From assembly GCA_013397455.1 (NCBI GenBank), contig VYZB01000380.1, positions 245,675 to 309,674 on the forward strand: a DNA stretch of 64,000 nucleotides, given 5' to 3'. Positions within the stretch are counted from its first letter, which is position 1; every line of letters starts with the position of its first letter. The position numbers and the translations under genes are program-made. The notes beneath the pieces were generated by a model. It saw only the letters and a program-made list of their open reading frames with translations, made no database searches and was not told where the DNA came from. This DNA is from Crotophaga sulcirostris. Its lineage: Eukaryota; Chordata; Aves; Cuculiformes; Crotophagidae. This document shows positions 48,761 through 59,705 of the stretch, piece by piece.

Positions 48761-51700
48761 TAGATGAGTTTTGATGGATTTAGTGTAATCAAGGACAGAG
48801 GAGGATATGGGGTTTATGTAAAGAGGTTTTCTTTTGCTTGTGTGTGTGTGTGTGCGCGTATGTTCTTTTTCTCAATACCAAACTTGGTAAGCAGAAGTTT
48901 GTGTTTGTTGGCACTTCAGCAAATTTCTCTAAATCTGGACTGCTTTGCCCACTACAATGTGGACTGAAGTAGACTGATAGAAGTAATTGATAGTGAGATG
49001 TCCCAGTTTCATATGCAAATTTCTGCTTTTTGTGTGTATTTGTTTTATAATATTCCTGAAAACTGTTTTTCAAATTTGTTGAGTCTTTGTGGGAAAGGCT
49101 GAAGCCAGTCTATTTAGAAAAATTATTGCCCATCACATGAAGAGTGATTCATAAGCCTCTGGCTTGTGGTGTTGTGCCAGCCTGAAAGAGATTTCAGGAT
49201 TGGTCCTCTAGTGCGTGGTCTCTTGCTTAGGATCAAAGAAACAAAAAGGCTGTAGCAGGAGAAAAAAATTATGTTGAGCTCACACTGTGATGCTGTAGAC
49301 AGAATTATGGCAGAATGGTTTAATCATATTTCAAATGAATTGCAGTTTTAATTTAAAAAGGCTCCATACACTGAGATGTATGGCAAGAGAAGTAGTACCA
49401 AGCTAAGAGAAGTGTTCACAAAATTCAGGTTAGAGAAGTAATAAAAAGGTCCTGAATGGATTAGAACATCAGACAAGACAATATTTGTTTTCAATCTGAA
49501 AAAAAAAACCATAAAGCTACCTTATAAGGAGGTAGTAAAGGAAATGAACTGTACTGGGCTACTTGGCAGCTTAACATTTATTTTGGTTCTTTGCTTGAAA
49601 TTATACCAGAGTTTTTGTGCAAATATTTCCAGGTAATTTACTGTCTAAAATGATGCATTTCGCAAGAGTGCTGTAGAAACAAATGAGTTTAATTCTCTGA
49701 TTGGAAATGTAACAACAGTACTTAAAAATAAAAAAGAATTTGAGTGTTTTTACAAGGAACTCATTTAATAGGCCTCGTTGTCTCATACTTTGTGTCAAGT
49801 GGTAGCTAGTAATATTTTTTGCTGTCAGTAACTGAGACCTAGAATAGAAACAGATGCTTCACTTCACAAAAAAATTATGTTCTCAGGATCTCTGATGTTA
49901 CCCTTCTGTCTCTTAGGTAAGAGTCAATTCAAATCCACTTAACCTATAAGCCTGGATTTTTAAGCGGGCCTTGGCCGAACACGCTGTACTTGAGGCATAC
50001 GCAACAGCGGAGCCAGTTTAAATCAGTGCTTCTGCAGTCAGCAAGCAGCCACAGATGAACTGATAGTGCAGGTTTTGCTGGCTCAACAAGTAGGAATTAC
50101 CGTAACGTGTCACAGCTGTGGGATATTGCAGTGTTAATCTTCTTCCCAAGAAAAAGTCATTCAGATGAGCACTGAGGCTACAGTGTTCTGCAAGAAAACC
50201 CGTTTGCACAGGGCTGGCACTTTATTTAACAACCTGCATTAGAAAACAGTTGGAGAGGGGTTTGTTGTTAGAGGAAAACATATGAGTGAGGTGGTTTTCC
50301 CATCAAGAAGATTTTCATGATTGGCTTTCCTCCTCAGCTCTGTGGGTGATATTTTGAAAAAAAAAAAGAGGCCTAAAGATTCATGTTACTCCTTCTCAGG
50401 CATTGTTCTCTAGCACTATTGCAATTGCTCGCTTGACCTCTGTGCATGGATCACTGACTAGGTGTCATCATTCTGATTAAAAAATAGTGAACAGGCAGGA
50501 GTTTCTCTTCTTAATACTAAGAAATAGTAACACCCCACAACTAGTAGTGTGGCCATTCTCTTGATTTGTGCTACTTCTGTTGGGAACCCTTCAGACATCC
50601 TGAGCCTAGTGCCTTTGAGGAAGAGACACATGTTCAACTCTTAACTGTAGAACTGACAGAGAATGCCTGCATCTAAACAACACTTTCTTGTCATGCACTT
50701 GCAAAGAGAAAGGGCAGGGACAAAACTGTCCCCTGTGCTAAAACAAATGAAAGGATTACTGAGAGAAATACCTTCAGGAGAAGAAGCCAGAGCGAGACCT
50801 TTTGTCATGCCACTGTCTGCCTACACAACAATAAACTGAAGTGCACCCTTGCATGTTTGTGAAAAGGAAGCAACTGATCATCTAAATGTCCCGGACAATA
50901 CTTTCCGTAACTGGATCTCCACCACTCTCCTCCATGCTGGAGATCTGGACAGGATGAGATTTGCCAAAGCAATCAGATATGTTTGGGCAGACTGCTGTGC
51001 ATGCTGTAAAGGAAGAGTTCAATCAGTCTGGGAATGCTGCAGAGAGAATCCTCTGTTCTCTTTACTTCTGCACAGGACACACCAAAATTACCATCTTCTG
51101 CATATCAGCTACCTACTGCAATACTTAGTAAAGCTGGGATCCTTCCTTAGGATAAATGCCACATGTTGAAGCAGCTGTCAAGTCTGAAGAATATAAAATT
51201 TTCAAAGTCTTTAGTTTCTGCATAATATCTCCAATCATGGCTCATGTTTGTTGCCTTCATGTGTTTTCCCTGTATTGCTGTCTGCTCATAAAATCCTCCT
51301 ACCTCATGTTTTCCTTTAATTCAAGCTCTTTGCACAAAACAAGTGGAAATAGCCAAACATTGAAAAACAAAAATGTTTACAATAGTGGAAAATACCAAGA
51401 GTGTAACTAAAAGAATAGGAAAGATGTATTAGGTCAAAGATGCATTAATAAATTTAATCTTAAGTAAAGCTGAACCTTCCAGAGGTAAATATTTAAATGA
51501 AGCCACAGAAATGGCTCAATTTTGTGAAGCTTTAGGGAAGTATGGAATGTTTTGTTGAACACAGTTCTGCAAAGTGAATACTTAAATTTGCATTAAACTT
51601 TATGCAGATTTCTGCGTATCATAAAACTGAATAGAATCCAAAGAGAATGTTTTGCTTTGTTGTGTAAATAGGAAGTCTAAGCAGGACTCAGAGGGCCTGA

Positions 51701-54394
51701 CTGACTGTTGTTTGCCCTCCATGCCTATAATAAATGTTGCCAAGTGAATAGCAGCACTTCATTTCTTTTTGATTTGTCCAGGCATTTCTGGACAAGACCC
51801 TTGAAAGGAAAGCCACCTCAGAGGAGGAAGATAACAGCATTCCAAAGCTCTGAGCAGAAACATTTTCATCCTTGTTAGCATGAAAACTAAAAGCAGCCGA
51901 ACATGTTCTTGAGCTTTTTACCATTTTGCTTAGCAACCATGGAACTACAGCCCATATGAAGGTGGAAACTGTCACTCAGAGACAAATTGACAAGTCTTCA
52001 CAGAAAACTGAAAAGCAAACACAGGCTTCTGCTCCATCCCTGAAGAAGGTCACAGACTGTCCAGGAGGTATGCTGGAGCATACCCCTTTATCTCCAAGAA
52101 ATGTGGAAAAAGATTCATTTTTAATAAAAGTTCTTGACACAATGGTTTCCTCTATCACATTCAGAGAGATGGGGAACGGGACTTCTTTGAGCACTTCACT
52201 TCCTATGACTTTATGCACATCCCTTCATCTGACTGTGCCTCAGTTCCTCCGGTCTTAATTTTCACCATAATCTTGTATAATTACCATGCTTTTATTTCAA
52301 AAGTAATATGCTGTCTGCTGGTTTTGTATTAGTTTAACAGTATTGCATTGCTGAAAGAACTTGAAAAAAATAATATTTTACTATTATATTCCTGTTTGAG
52401 CAGGCAGTTTTCCATACAGTATGTTCCTTACACTTAGCCATCTCTGCTTAGATAGAATAAAACCATGCAAGTTTTTAGGTTGCATGGGCTTCTTCTTTAG
52501 CGTCAAACTCTATGAAAAATACTACCGTATCCATTTATCATACAAGGCTCATAATTAGAAACATATTATCTTTTAATAAGATATTATCATCTATCCATTA
52601 ATCACTGTTATTTTTCTGGCCATTGCAGAAAAGTAAAAGATGTTCCACTGTCTTGCCTAGATTTCCAGTGGAAAGCTTCATAAACTGGATATTCCAGAGC
52701 AGGAACTGTGCTATGCTAATATTTATGGTCATCATAACAGTAAACTTAGATTTTACCAACACTCTACACTGGGCGAGGGGTCAAAGTAATGCCACACATA
52801 TTTTCTGGCCACATCTAACTTTGAACATCATCAGGATCTAGGACACTGCATATGTAGACAGGACACCTCCTCTTCTCTACTTGTCACATGATTTTATTTA
52901 AGCATAGGTGGCAGATACAGTGATAATCTGTCTTTGACACACTGTGATTCATGCACTTATGGGTTCTTGCCAGTGGACAAAGCTTACTGAACTTTCTTTT
53001 CCTGGAATATCATCAAAATTGCCTTAAGTTTCTGGTCTGTGGCTTGTGTGCATGCTGTGTAGACTTTGGGCTTTAACACCAACTCTGAGTTGCTCTCAAA
53101 ATACCATGTTACTAGATTTATTTCCAGTTAACTGCCCTGCTTTTCTAAATGCTCTTTCATTATACATTTTACTGGATCAATTGACCTCCAGCCTCGCTGT
53201 TTTGATTTGCTGTTATCTTCCACAAGAATAAATCAGGATTATCAACTGTATGGAGAAAGACTACTGCTAGTTGTTCAGATTAGTCAAGAGGAATCAATTA
53301 CTGTATCATCTTCCTCCCATCTGTAATCTCTAAACAGTCTGACACTGTTTAGCAGAGTATAACACATTATTGTCTAACAACTATTATGTTCATATATGAC
53401 ATCTTGCTAACAGCCTAAAAAGTTTTGCATCAGAAGATTAACCGATTAGATTTCACAAAGAACCCACATCACACAAATCTTCCAAAGATCTTCTCTAAGG
53501 AAAAAGAACCAAAATAAATGCTTTTTGAAAACAAGCCAGTTGATAAAAATTGGCCAGTGCTTCCTTTGAAAGTAATCAAATGAAGATTTTTGGGTAAAAG
53601 GCATCTTTTAGAGACAGCAAGACTGTTTGATTTTTTTATGAAAATCTACCTATTAATAAAGAATCTAAAGTACTTCACTCTGCCTAACTTCAGATCTGAA
53701 AAAATCCTTCATATGTAAGCAATAGTGAGTACAGAAAACCTTTTTCCCTTGCTCTTCGTGTTATAAAAGATACTGTAAACACAGCAGCTACATATGCCAA
53801 AACTGGTTTAGACCTTAGACTTTTTCTAATTCATATTGATTTTATACACAAAATAAAGGACAGTTTCTGCCTCCCTCATATTAAGCATTACCTGGCTAGT
53901 GAGGAGGTAGTTAATTGAAGAAAAATGGTGTGTAGCTGGAATACAGATGACAGATTTTGCTGTCATAGTTTTCAGTAATAAAACAATGTCTCATCTCCAA
54001 ACCTGCTCTGATGCAAAACTACGAAGGAAATGTCAGATCCACTAAACCTAGAAATGTTCTCAAAGAAATCCTATTAGAATTTGGTTTATTGCCTGAACAG
54101 CATTTTTATATATTTAAAAAAAAAACCAAAACCAAAAATCTCCCAGAAATCTTATCTAAGGAACCTGATCCAAAAAAACTGAGAAAGCAACATGCATATT
54201 CATGGGTTACACATTTTTTTGTTGTGGATGAGAGTGAGAGCATTTTTATTTAAAAGAAGTGTGACCCTTCAGATTAATCTTTGAACAAAATCAGAACAGC
54301 AATGTGTGTGCGTATATGTTTATTTTAATTCTTTAATTCTTATGCAGAATCAGAAATGCTGAGTTACTATGGGAAGCGGTTCTTTTGATTCTTC
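48761..54394. other. Intergenic sequence without recognised genes
   Basis: About 5.6 kb. It holds a short GT run (48837-48856) and a CpG-richer patch near 49960-50010. Frames at 50849-51169 and 51926-52258 exceed 100 codons but show no domain, no codon-bias contrast and no splice context, so I do not call genes. Confidence 0.45.
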
Positions 54395-54915
54395 ATGGAA
54401 TCATAGTATCGCCTGGTTAGAGGAGACCTTTGAGGTCATCGAGTCCAACCACACCTGTGCACTTACTAAACCATATCCCTGAGAAACTCATCTACCTGTC
54501 TTTTAAACACCTCCAGGGGTGGTGACTCAACCACCTCACTGGGCAACTGTGCCAGTGCCTGACCGCCTTTTCAGTGAAGAAATTTTTCCTAATGTCTGCT
54601 CTGAACCTCCCCTGGCACAACTTGTGGTTATTTCCCCTTGTCCTGTCACCTGTCACTTGGGAGAAGAGACCAACACCCACCTTGCTACAACCTCCTTTCG
54701 GGTAGTTGTAGACAGTGATGAGGTCTCCCCTCAGCCTCCTCTTCTCTAAGCTAAACAACCCCAGCTCCCTCAGCCACTCCTCGCAAGACTTGTTCTCCAG
54801 CCCCTTCACCAGCCTCGTTGTCCTTCTCTAGACAAGCTCCTCAATGTCCTTCTTGTAGTGAGGGGCCCAGAACTGAACACAAGCGTTTGAGGTGTATTTG
54901 AGTATTCCAGCTTGG
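54395..54915 (-). mobile_element. CR1 LINE 3' fragment, minus strand
   Basis: A well-preserved minus-strand CR1. The + strand starts with ATGGAATCATAGTATCGCC, then the GAGGTCATCGAGTCCAACC terminal region. Minus-strand translation (54492-54809) gives CR1 reverse-transcriptase C-terminal words: [34 protein letters not shown] and [13 protein letters not shown]. The 5' edge ends near GAACTGAACACAAGCG (about 54868-54883) and ATTTGAGTATTCC. Its 3' UTR differs from that of the 58.5-kb family, so it is another CR1 subfamily. Confidence 0.92.
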
Positions 54916-55138
54916 CTAGAGCAAAACATAAGAGGTAATATAGAGACATTTGCATAGCTCTCTTGTTTTTCCGCAGTTTTCAAGGGATGTTTCTAAAAAG
55001 TATGCAGATTTGAAAACGGGAATATTCCCTGACGGGAAACGGCCCTACAGGGTGGGAATAAATCTTGGGAGTTTTGTTGTTCCCCTGGTTCCGCCCGGCG
55101 GTGGAGCGCGAGCGCCACCCCGAGGCCGCGGAGCAGAG
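54916..55138 (+). other. CpG-rich upstream flank of the triplet repeat
   Basis: Sequence shifts here from AT-rich to strongly G+C- and CpG-rich (CCGCCCGGCGGTGGAGCGCG, then CCGAGGCCGCGG, 55091-55132). A palindrome GGGAATATTCCC occurs at 55019-55030. A plus-strand open frame runs from 54950 through the repeat to 55516 (188 codons). I do not recognise it. Confidence 0.45.
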
Positions 55139-55395
55139 CTGCTGCTGCTGGGCCTGCTGCTGCTGCTGTTGGGCCTGCTGCTGCTGCTGCTGGGCCTGCT
55201 GCTGCTGTTGGGCCTGCTGCTGCTGCTGCTGGGCCTGCTGCTGCTGCTGCTGGGCCTGCTGCTGCTGTTGGGCCTGCTGCTGCTGGGCCTGCTGCTGCTG
55301 CTGCTAGGCCTGCTGCTTCTGGTCCTGCTGCTCTTGCTACTCTTGCTACTGCTCCTGCTGCTGCTTCTGGCCCTGCTGCTCTGGCTGCCGCTGCC
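55139..55395. repeat. CTG/CAG-rich minisatellite (GGC-CTGn units)
   Basis: A tandem array of codon-sized units: GGC followed by four to six CTG-like triplets, some ending in TTG or CTA. I count eight clean units at 55151-55306 with lengths 21, 21, 18, 21, 21, 18, 15 and 21 bases, then a degenerate CTG/CTC/CTT tract to about 55395. On the plus strand one frame is poly-Leu with Gly, another Ala-rich with Gly-Pro. On the minus strand one frame is Gln-rich with Ala spacers but has TAG stops in its upstream part. Three overlapping frames stay open because of the repeat, so the open frames alone do not prove a gene. Confidence 0.9.
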
Positions 55396-56534
55396 GTGGG
55401 AGCCTCGCCACGGTGCTCCAGGCTCTCCCACTGCCCATGGCCCCAGAGGCCCCCCCACCACATCCGAGGAGGCCTTTTCGTCCCTTATTATCCCAATGTT
55501 GGCTTTATGTGGGTAACGCGAAAATGTTGTGATTCATCTGCTCACGTATCTCCATCTTCTTTGGCAATGGAAGAAAACATTTCCTCTACTCTTACCACAG
55601 CATTTCTGCTAGCGGGGCAAAGGATCCTTTACAGCAACATAAGGAGCTACATCATTCTTTATGGAGTGAGAAACTTCTTCGCATTAGAAGAAGAAGAAAA
55701 ACAAATTTTTTCATAAACTGTGAGTTCTAAACTGTTGATTTCTGAACTTAGCAGCACAGCAGAAACATCAAACTAACAAACTAACCATCCACTGCAGGTT
55801 CCTCACAATCTGCATTTACAAGTATGCCTCTCCATTGTATACATTAGACACTGAGCCTTGTTTTTCAATGATATTTCCTTTCTTAGTTGAACAATATAAA
55901 AATATGTATGCAAATATTTCTACGAAAAGATGACTATAAATAGCTGACAATGCACAGCTATAAGAAAAGACAAAGAGGCAATGCATTCCTGAAAGGAGGT
56001 GATATTTCACATGAGGATATTTTTCAATATTCTGTGTGATTTTTTTTGAGCTCTGCAGAAAGCACTCGTGAATTTTCACTGGGCAATATTGCAGTTGAAA
56101 TTTTCTGTTCTGCCTCTGAATGGGGGCATATATTCTCCTCTGGATGGGAAGTGGTATTTTTGCTATATACCTTACACCGATAAACCTGTTTTGTAAAGAC
56201 TGTAATATGAATTTTTGCTGGTATGTATTCTTTTAATTTAAAATATGATCAGAATAAAAATCAAAACCTATGTGAAAGTTTGAACTAAGCTGAATGTTGT
56301 TTAGAGGGTATGCTGTTCTAGTGTTAAGGAATATGATATTTAATATGATATTTTTTTAATCTCAGTTCAGATTTGATTCAAGGAGGGGATCCATTATCAG
56401 CTCTAACTTTGACTTCCCTTCTACCTAATGTTATAGCCAAATGAGAGCTGACATGGTAAGATTCATGTTCACATGTTTACATCTTTGGATGTTTTGATGT
56501 GGCTTTGTCCTGTATACACAAAGCTTAATAAAAA
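55396..56534. other. Unannotated intergenic sequence
   Basis: The first ~60 bases are still GC-rich and the rest returns to AT-rich DNA. A 106-codon plus frame (55396-55716) runs out of the repeat flank and has no recognisable domain. Confidence 0.4.
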
Positions 56535-57180
56535 CTGAGATCTTTTTCTGTAGATCTTCATAAATGCCCGTTACCTTCTCCATATTATCTTCATGTCCTT
56601 AATACCGTTGGCAACAGTTTTCAGGATGTTTGTTCCATCACCTTCCCAGTAATTGAGGTGAGGCTGAACAGCTTGTAATTCCCCTAATACTCTTTCTTGC
56701 TGTTCTTAAAGATAGGAATGGCATTTACTTTCTCGCAAGAGTGACATGTACTTTCTTCCAGCCCTCAGGAACCTCCCTCAATTTCATCCATTGGTGCATC
56801 CAGTCAGGTGCCATGGACTTGCATGCATCCCATTTATTTGAATGTTGCCTAACCTAATCTGCCTCCATGGGTAAGTCTTCCTTGCTTCAGATTCTCTAAT
56901 AGGCCTCAGGTGCCTGGAGGTTCTAGAGGCTGGGCTTACCAGTGAAGACCAAATCAAAGAAGGCACTGAGCACCTTGATGTTCCATATATCCTTTGTCAC
57001 CAGGATCCCTATTCCATTCAGAAGTGGGCCTACATTTCTCGTAGTCATATCTTTATTTTGCTACCAATAAATCTGTAGAAGCCTTTTTTTTACTGCTCTT
57101 CACATACCTCACCAGAACTAAATTGAGATGGATTTGTCTTTCCCATCCCTCTGTGCTCAGACTGCTTTTATATTTCTCCT
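56535..57180 (-). mobile_element. Old CR1 LINE fragment, reverse-transcriptase core region
   Basis: On the + strand it reads as the reverse complement of the middle of CR1 ORF2: CCTTAATACCGTTGGCAACAG, TTCCATCACCTTCCCAGTAA, GAGGTGAGGCTGAACAGC, TTCTTAAAGATAGGAATGGC, TCCAGCCCTCAGGAACCTCC, GGCAAAGAAGGCACTGAGC-like words and TAGAAGCC near 57075. These correspond to the PGKVMEQ, PxSLTS and FKKG segments of the CR1 polymerase. It is badly decayed, with deletions. It is a different part of the element from the neighbouring copy at 54.4 kb and shows no intact frame. Confidence 0.82.
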
Positions 57181-58538
57181 GGGTAACTGTTCTTGATTGA
57201 GCCATTCTTGAGCTTGGAAGAGGAAAACCTGAAAATCAACTGGTTCTCCTGGACTGTTCAAAGACAAAGTCAACAGGGAAAAAAAGTCTGGCTTCAGACA
57301 ATGAAAAAACCTTTGCTTAAGGATGCTTCTTTCATATTTTCCCTTTCAAAATCTTATATAAATGTGAGGAGAGAATGTCATTCCTCCCACCCCGTGTCAG
57401 AGAGAGAACTAATCAAAATCCAGAACCCAGGGAGATCTAGGAGTTTCAGAGCAGCTGTCCAAGGAGGTTGTTAACAAAGTCACAGAAAAAGAAGAGGTTT
57501 TCCACAGCTATGGAGATTTTCTATGGTGGTGTGTAAGAGCCAAGGAGATGCAGAGCAGGAAGCCAGTAACTATGAGAGAAGAGGCAGACAACCTGGTTCT
57601 AAGCAAATGAGAGACCCTGGCAGCCATCAAGAGAAGGAGGGCGCACTTACATGTTAAGATTCAGGATCAAAATCTGGATTTCTTAGATGTCAGTGTAAAA
57701 CAGGTGTTTCAAATACAGCATCTACTTCAGAGACAAGCTTAGATATGACCTGGTTGAAAGGATGCTGATCAAATTTAGTAATACTTATAGCTATACAGTT
57801 CATGGGATGGGATGTTTCCAGAGATAAATAATTGACTGATGCATAGCACCAAGATGTAAAAGCAAAGGATATCATTAATTCCACTTTTCAGCACAAGAGG
57901 AAACAGTTTGAAAGATGGAATGTGTGTTTCCTGCACATTTTGGTCCATGTTTTATGCCAAGCAAATAAATGTCAGTAGATATACTGTCTAGCTTCATCAT
58001 CTCAAGGAACTGGACTAAGTCAAAACAGAACCCTTAACACATTTCCTCATTAGAAGATAGAGTCATGGATATTCCTTGCCCATCTTTATTATTTTTATAG
58101 ATTAAAAAGGGAAATTCTTCTTAGGTCTACTGGAAGGGTGGTTGGGAAAAATGAGACAGGTCAGGCTCTGAAGTGACAGTTTTCCATTAGTTAAGGGCAG
58201 GTTAGAGTCTCAGAGCACTGAACCTGCAGGAAGACATACATTCCAAGAGTCAGGCAGAGTCTTTGTCCCTGTGAAGCTGTCAGGAATGCAAGGGAAAAAC
58301 TCATAGGATAACAATGGGAAATGCAACCTGTCTGAAAATGGCAAAGGTAGAGTAGGAGAGGAGGCAGGCGCCCTGAAGACTCTTTGTAGGAAAGACTAAA
58401 AGCTTGCCCTAGGTCATCAAAGAAAGGAAACAAATACCTCCAGGTCCTGATACTCACCAGAATTATAGCATGCTCCTATAATTTGGGAAGTGAGCTCTCT
58501 CCTGCAAACTGGCCATAAAATCATTGAGAGCTTTGTAG
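57181..58538. other. Intergenic sequence without recognised genes
   Basis: A stretch with slightly higher G+C than the region average. I see no gene or familiar repeat. Frames at 57193-57474 and 58191-58457 lack motifs. Confidence 0.4.
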
Positions 58539-59705
58539 ACCAGCAAGGCCTTTGACACTGTCTCCCATAGTAGACTCCTAGAGAAGCTGGCATCCTGTGG
58601 CTTGGACGCGAGCACTCTGTGCTGCGTTAGGAATTGGTTGGATGGCCGAGCCCAGAGAGTGGTGGTGAATGGTGTTCCATCCAGTTGGCGGCCGGTCACC
58701 AGTGGTGTCCCTCAGGGATCGGTGTTGGGCCCTGTCCTGCTTAATATATTTACTGATGATCTGGATGAGGGGATTGAGTCCATCATCATCAAGTTTGCAG
58801 ACGATACCAAGCTGGGAGGTAGGGTTGATCTGTTAGAAGGTAGGATGGCCCTATAGAGGGACCGGGACAGACTGGAGAGATGGACCAATACTAATGGGAT
58901 GAGGTTCAATAAGTCCAAATGTAGAGTACTTCATTTTGGACACAACAATCTCATGCATAACTATAGACTAGGGACGGAGTGGCTGGAGAGTAGTCAGGCA
59001 GAAAGGGACCTGGGAGTGCTGGTTGACAGGGAGCTCAACATGAGCCAGCAGTGTGCCCAGGTGGCCAAGAAGGCCAATGGCATCCTGGCCTGCATTAGGA
59101 ATAGTGTGGCGAGCAGGACCAGAGAAGTTATCGTCCCCCTCTACTCGGCACTGGTCAGGCCTCACCTTGAATACTGCGTACAGTTCTGGGCCCCTCAGTT
59201 TTGGAAAGATGTCAGGATACTGGAGGGTGTCCAGAGGAGGGCAACAAAGATGGTGAAGGGGCTGGAGCACAAGCCCTACGAGGAGCGAGTGAGGGAGCTG
59301 GGGCTGTTTAGTCTGGAGAAGAGGAGGCTCAGGGGAGACCTTATTGCTCTCTACAACTACCTAAAAGGAGGTTGTAGTCGAGCAAGGGTTGATCTCTTCT
59401 CACAGGTGACCAGTGACAGAACTAGAGGGCATAGACTTAAGTTTCGTCAGGGAAGGTTTAGACTTGATGTTAGGAAAAAGTTCTTCATTGAAAGGGTGAT
59501 TGGCCACTGGAATGCACTGCCCAGGGAGGTGGTGGAGTCACCGACCCTGGAGGTGTTTAAGGGAAGACTGGATGAGGCACTGAGTGCGATGGTTTAGATG
59601 ATGGGTTGGTGTTAGTGTTGGATTATAGGTTGGACTTGATGATCTCAGAGGTCCTTTCCAACCTTGTGATACTGTGATACTGTGTGATACTGTGATACCA
59701 TTGAG
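58539..59705 (+). mobile_element. Young 5'-truncated CR1 LINE with the RT C-terminal half
   Basis: This is the longest and best-preserved CR1 in the window, in + orientation. It begins abruptly inside the ORF2 sequence at the [13 protein letters not shown] motif (here [10 protein letters not shown] in the reading frame) and runs to the 3' tail. Visible reverse-transcriptase motifs are [11 protein letters not shown] and the catalytic FADD box, followed by the thumb and C-terminal region ending in [11 protein letters not shown] and a TAG stop at 59595-59597. A single in-frame TAG at 58854-58856 splits this region into two open parts of 85 and 232 codons. The 3' UTR carries GGACTTGATGATCTCAGAGG and ends in tandem TGATACTG-like units to about 59700. 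The copy lacks endonuclease and the N-terminal polymerase, so it cannot move on its own. Confidence 0.95.

Noticed and set aside
50849..51169. 106-codon plus frame (Cys/Trp-rich) and the neighbouring 51156-51410 frame
   Set aside because: There is no domain, no homology I recognise and no transcript signals. The unusual composition is typical of non-coding frames.
51926..52258. 110-codon plus frame and its minus-strand partner
   Set aside because: The composition is fairly protein-like, but there is no recognisable motif or exon structure. Support is too weak to call a gene.
54993..55463. 156-codon and 138-codon minus-strand frames over the triplet repeat (Ala/Gly/Pro-rich and Ser/Arg-rich)
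   Set aside because: A triplet repeat keeps several frames open at once. The frames do not extend into recognisable protein on either side, so they are reported as a repeat and not as genes.
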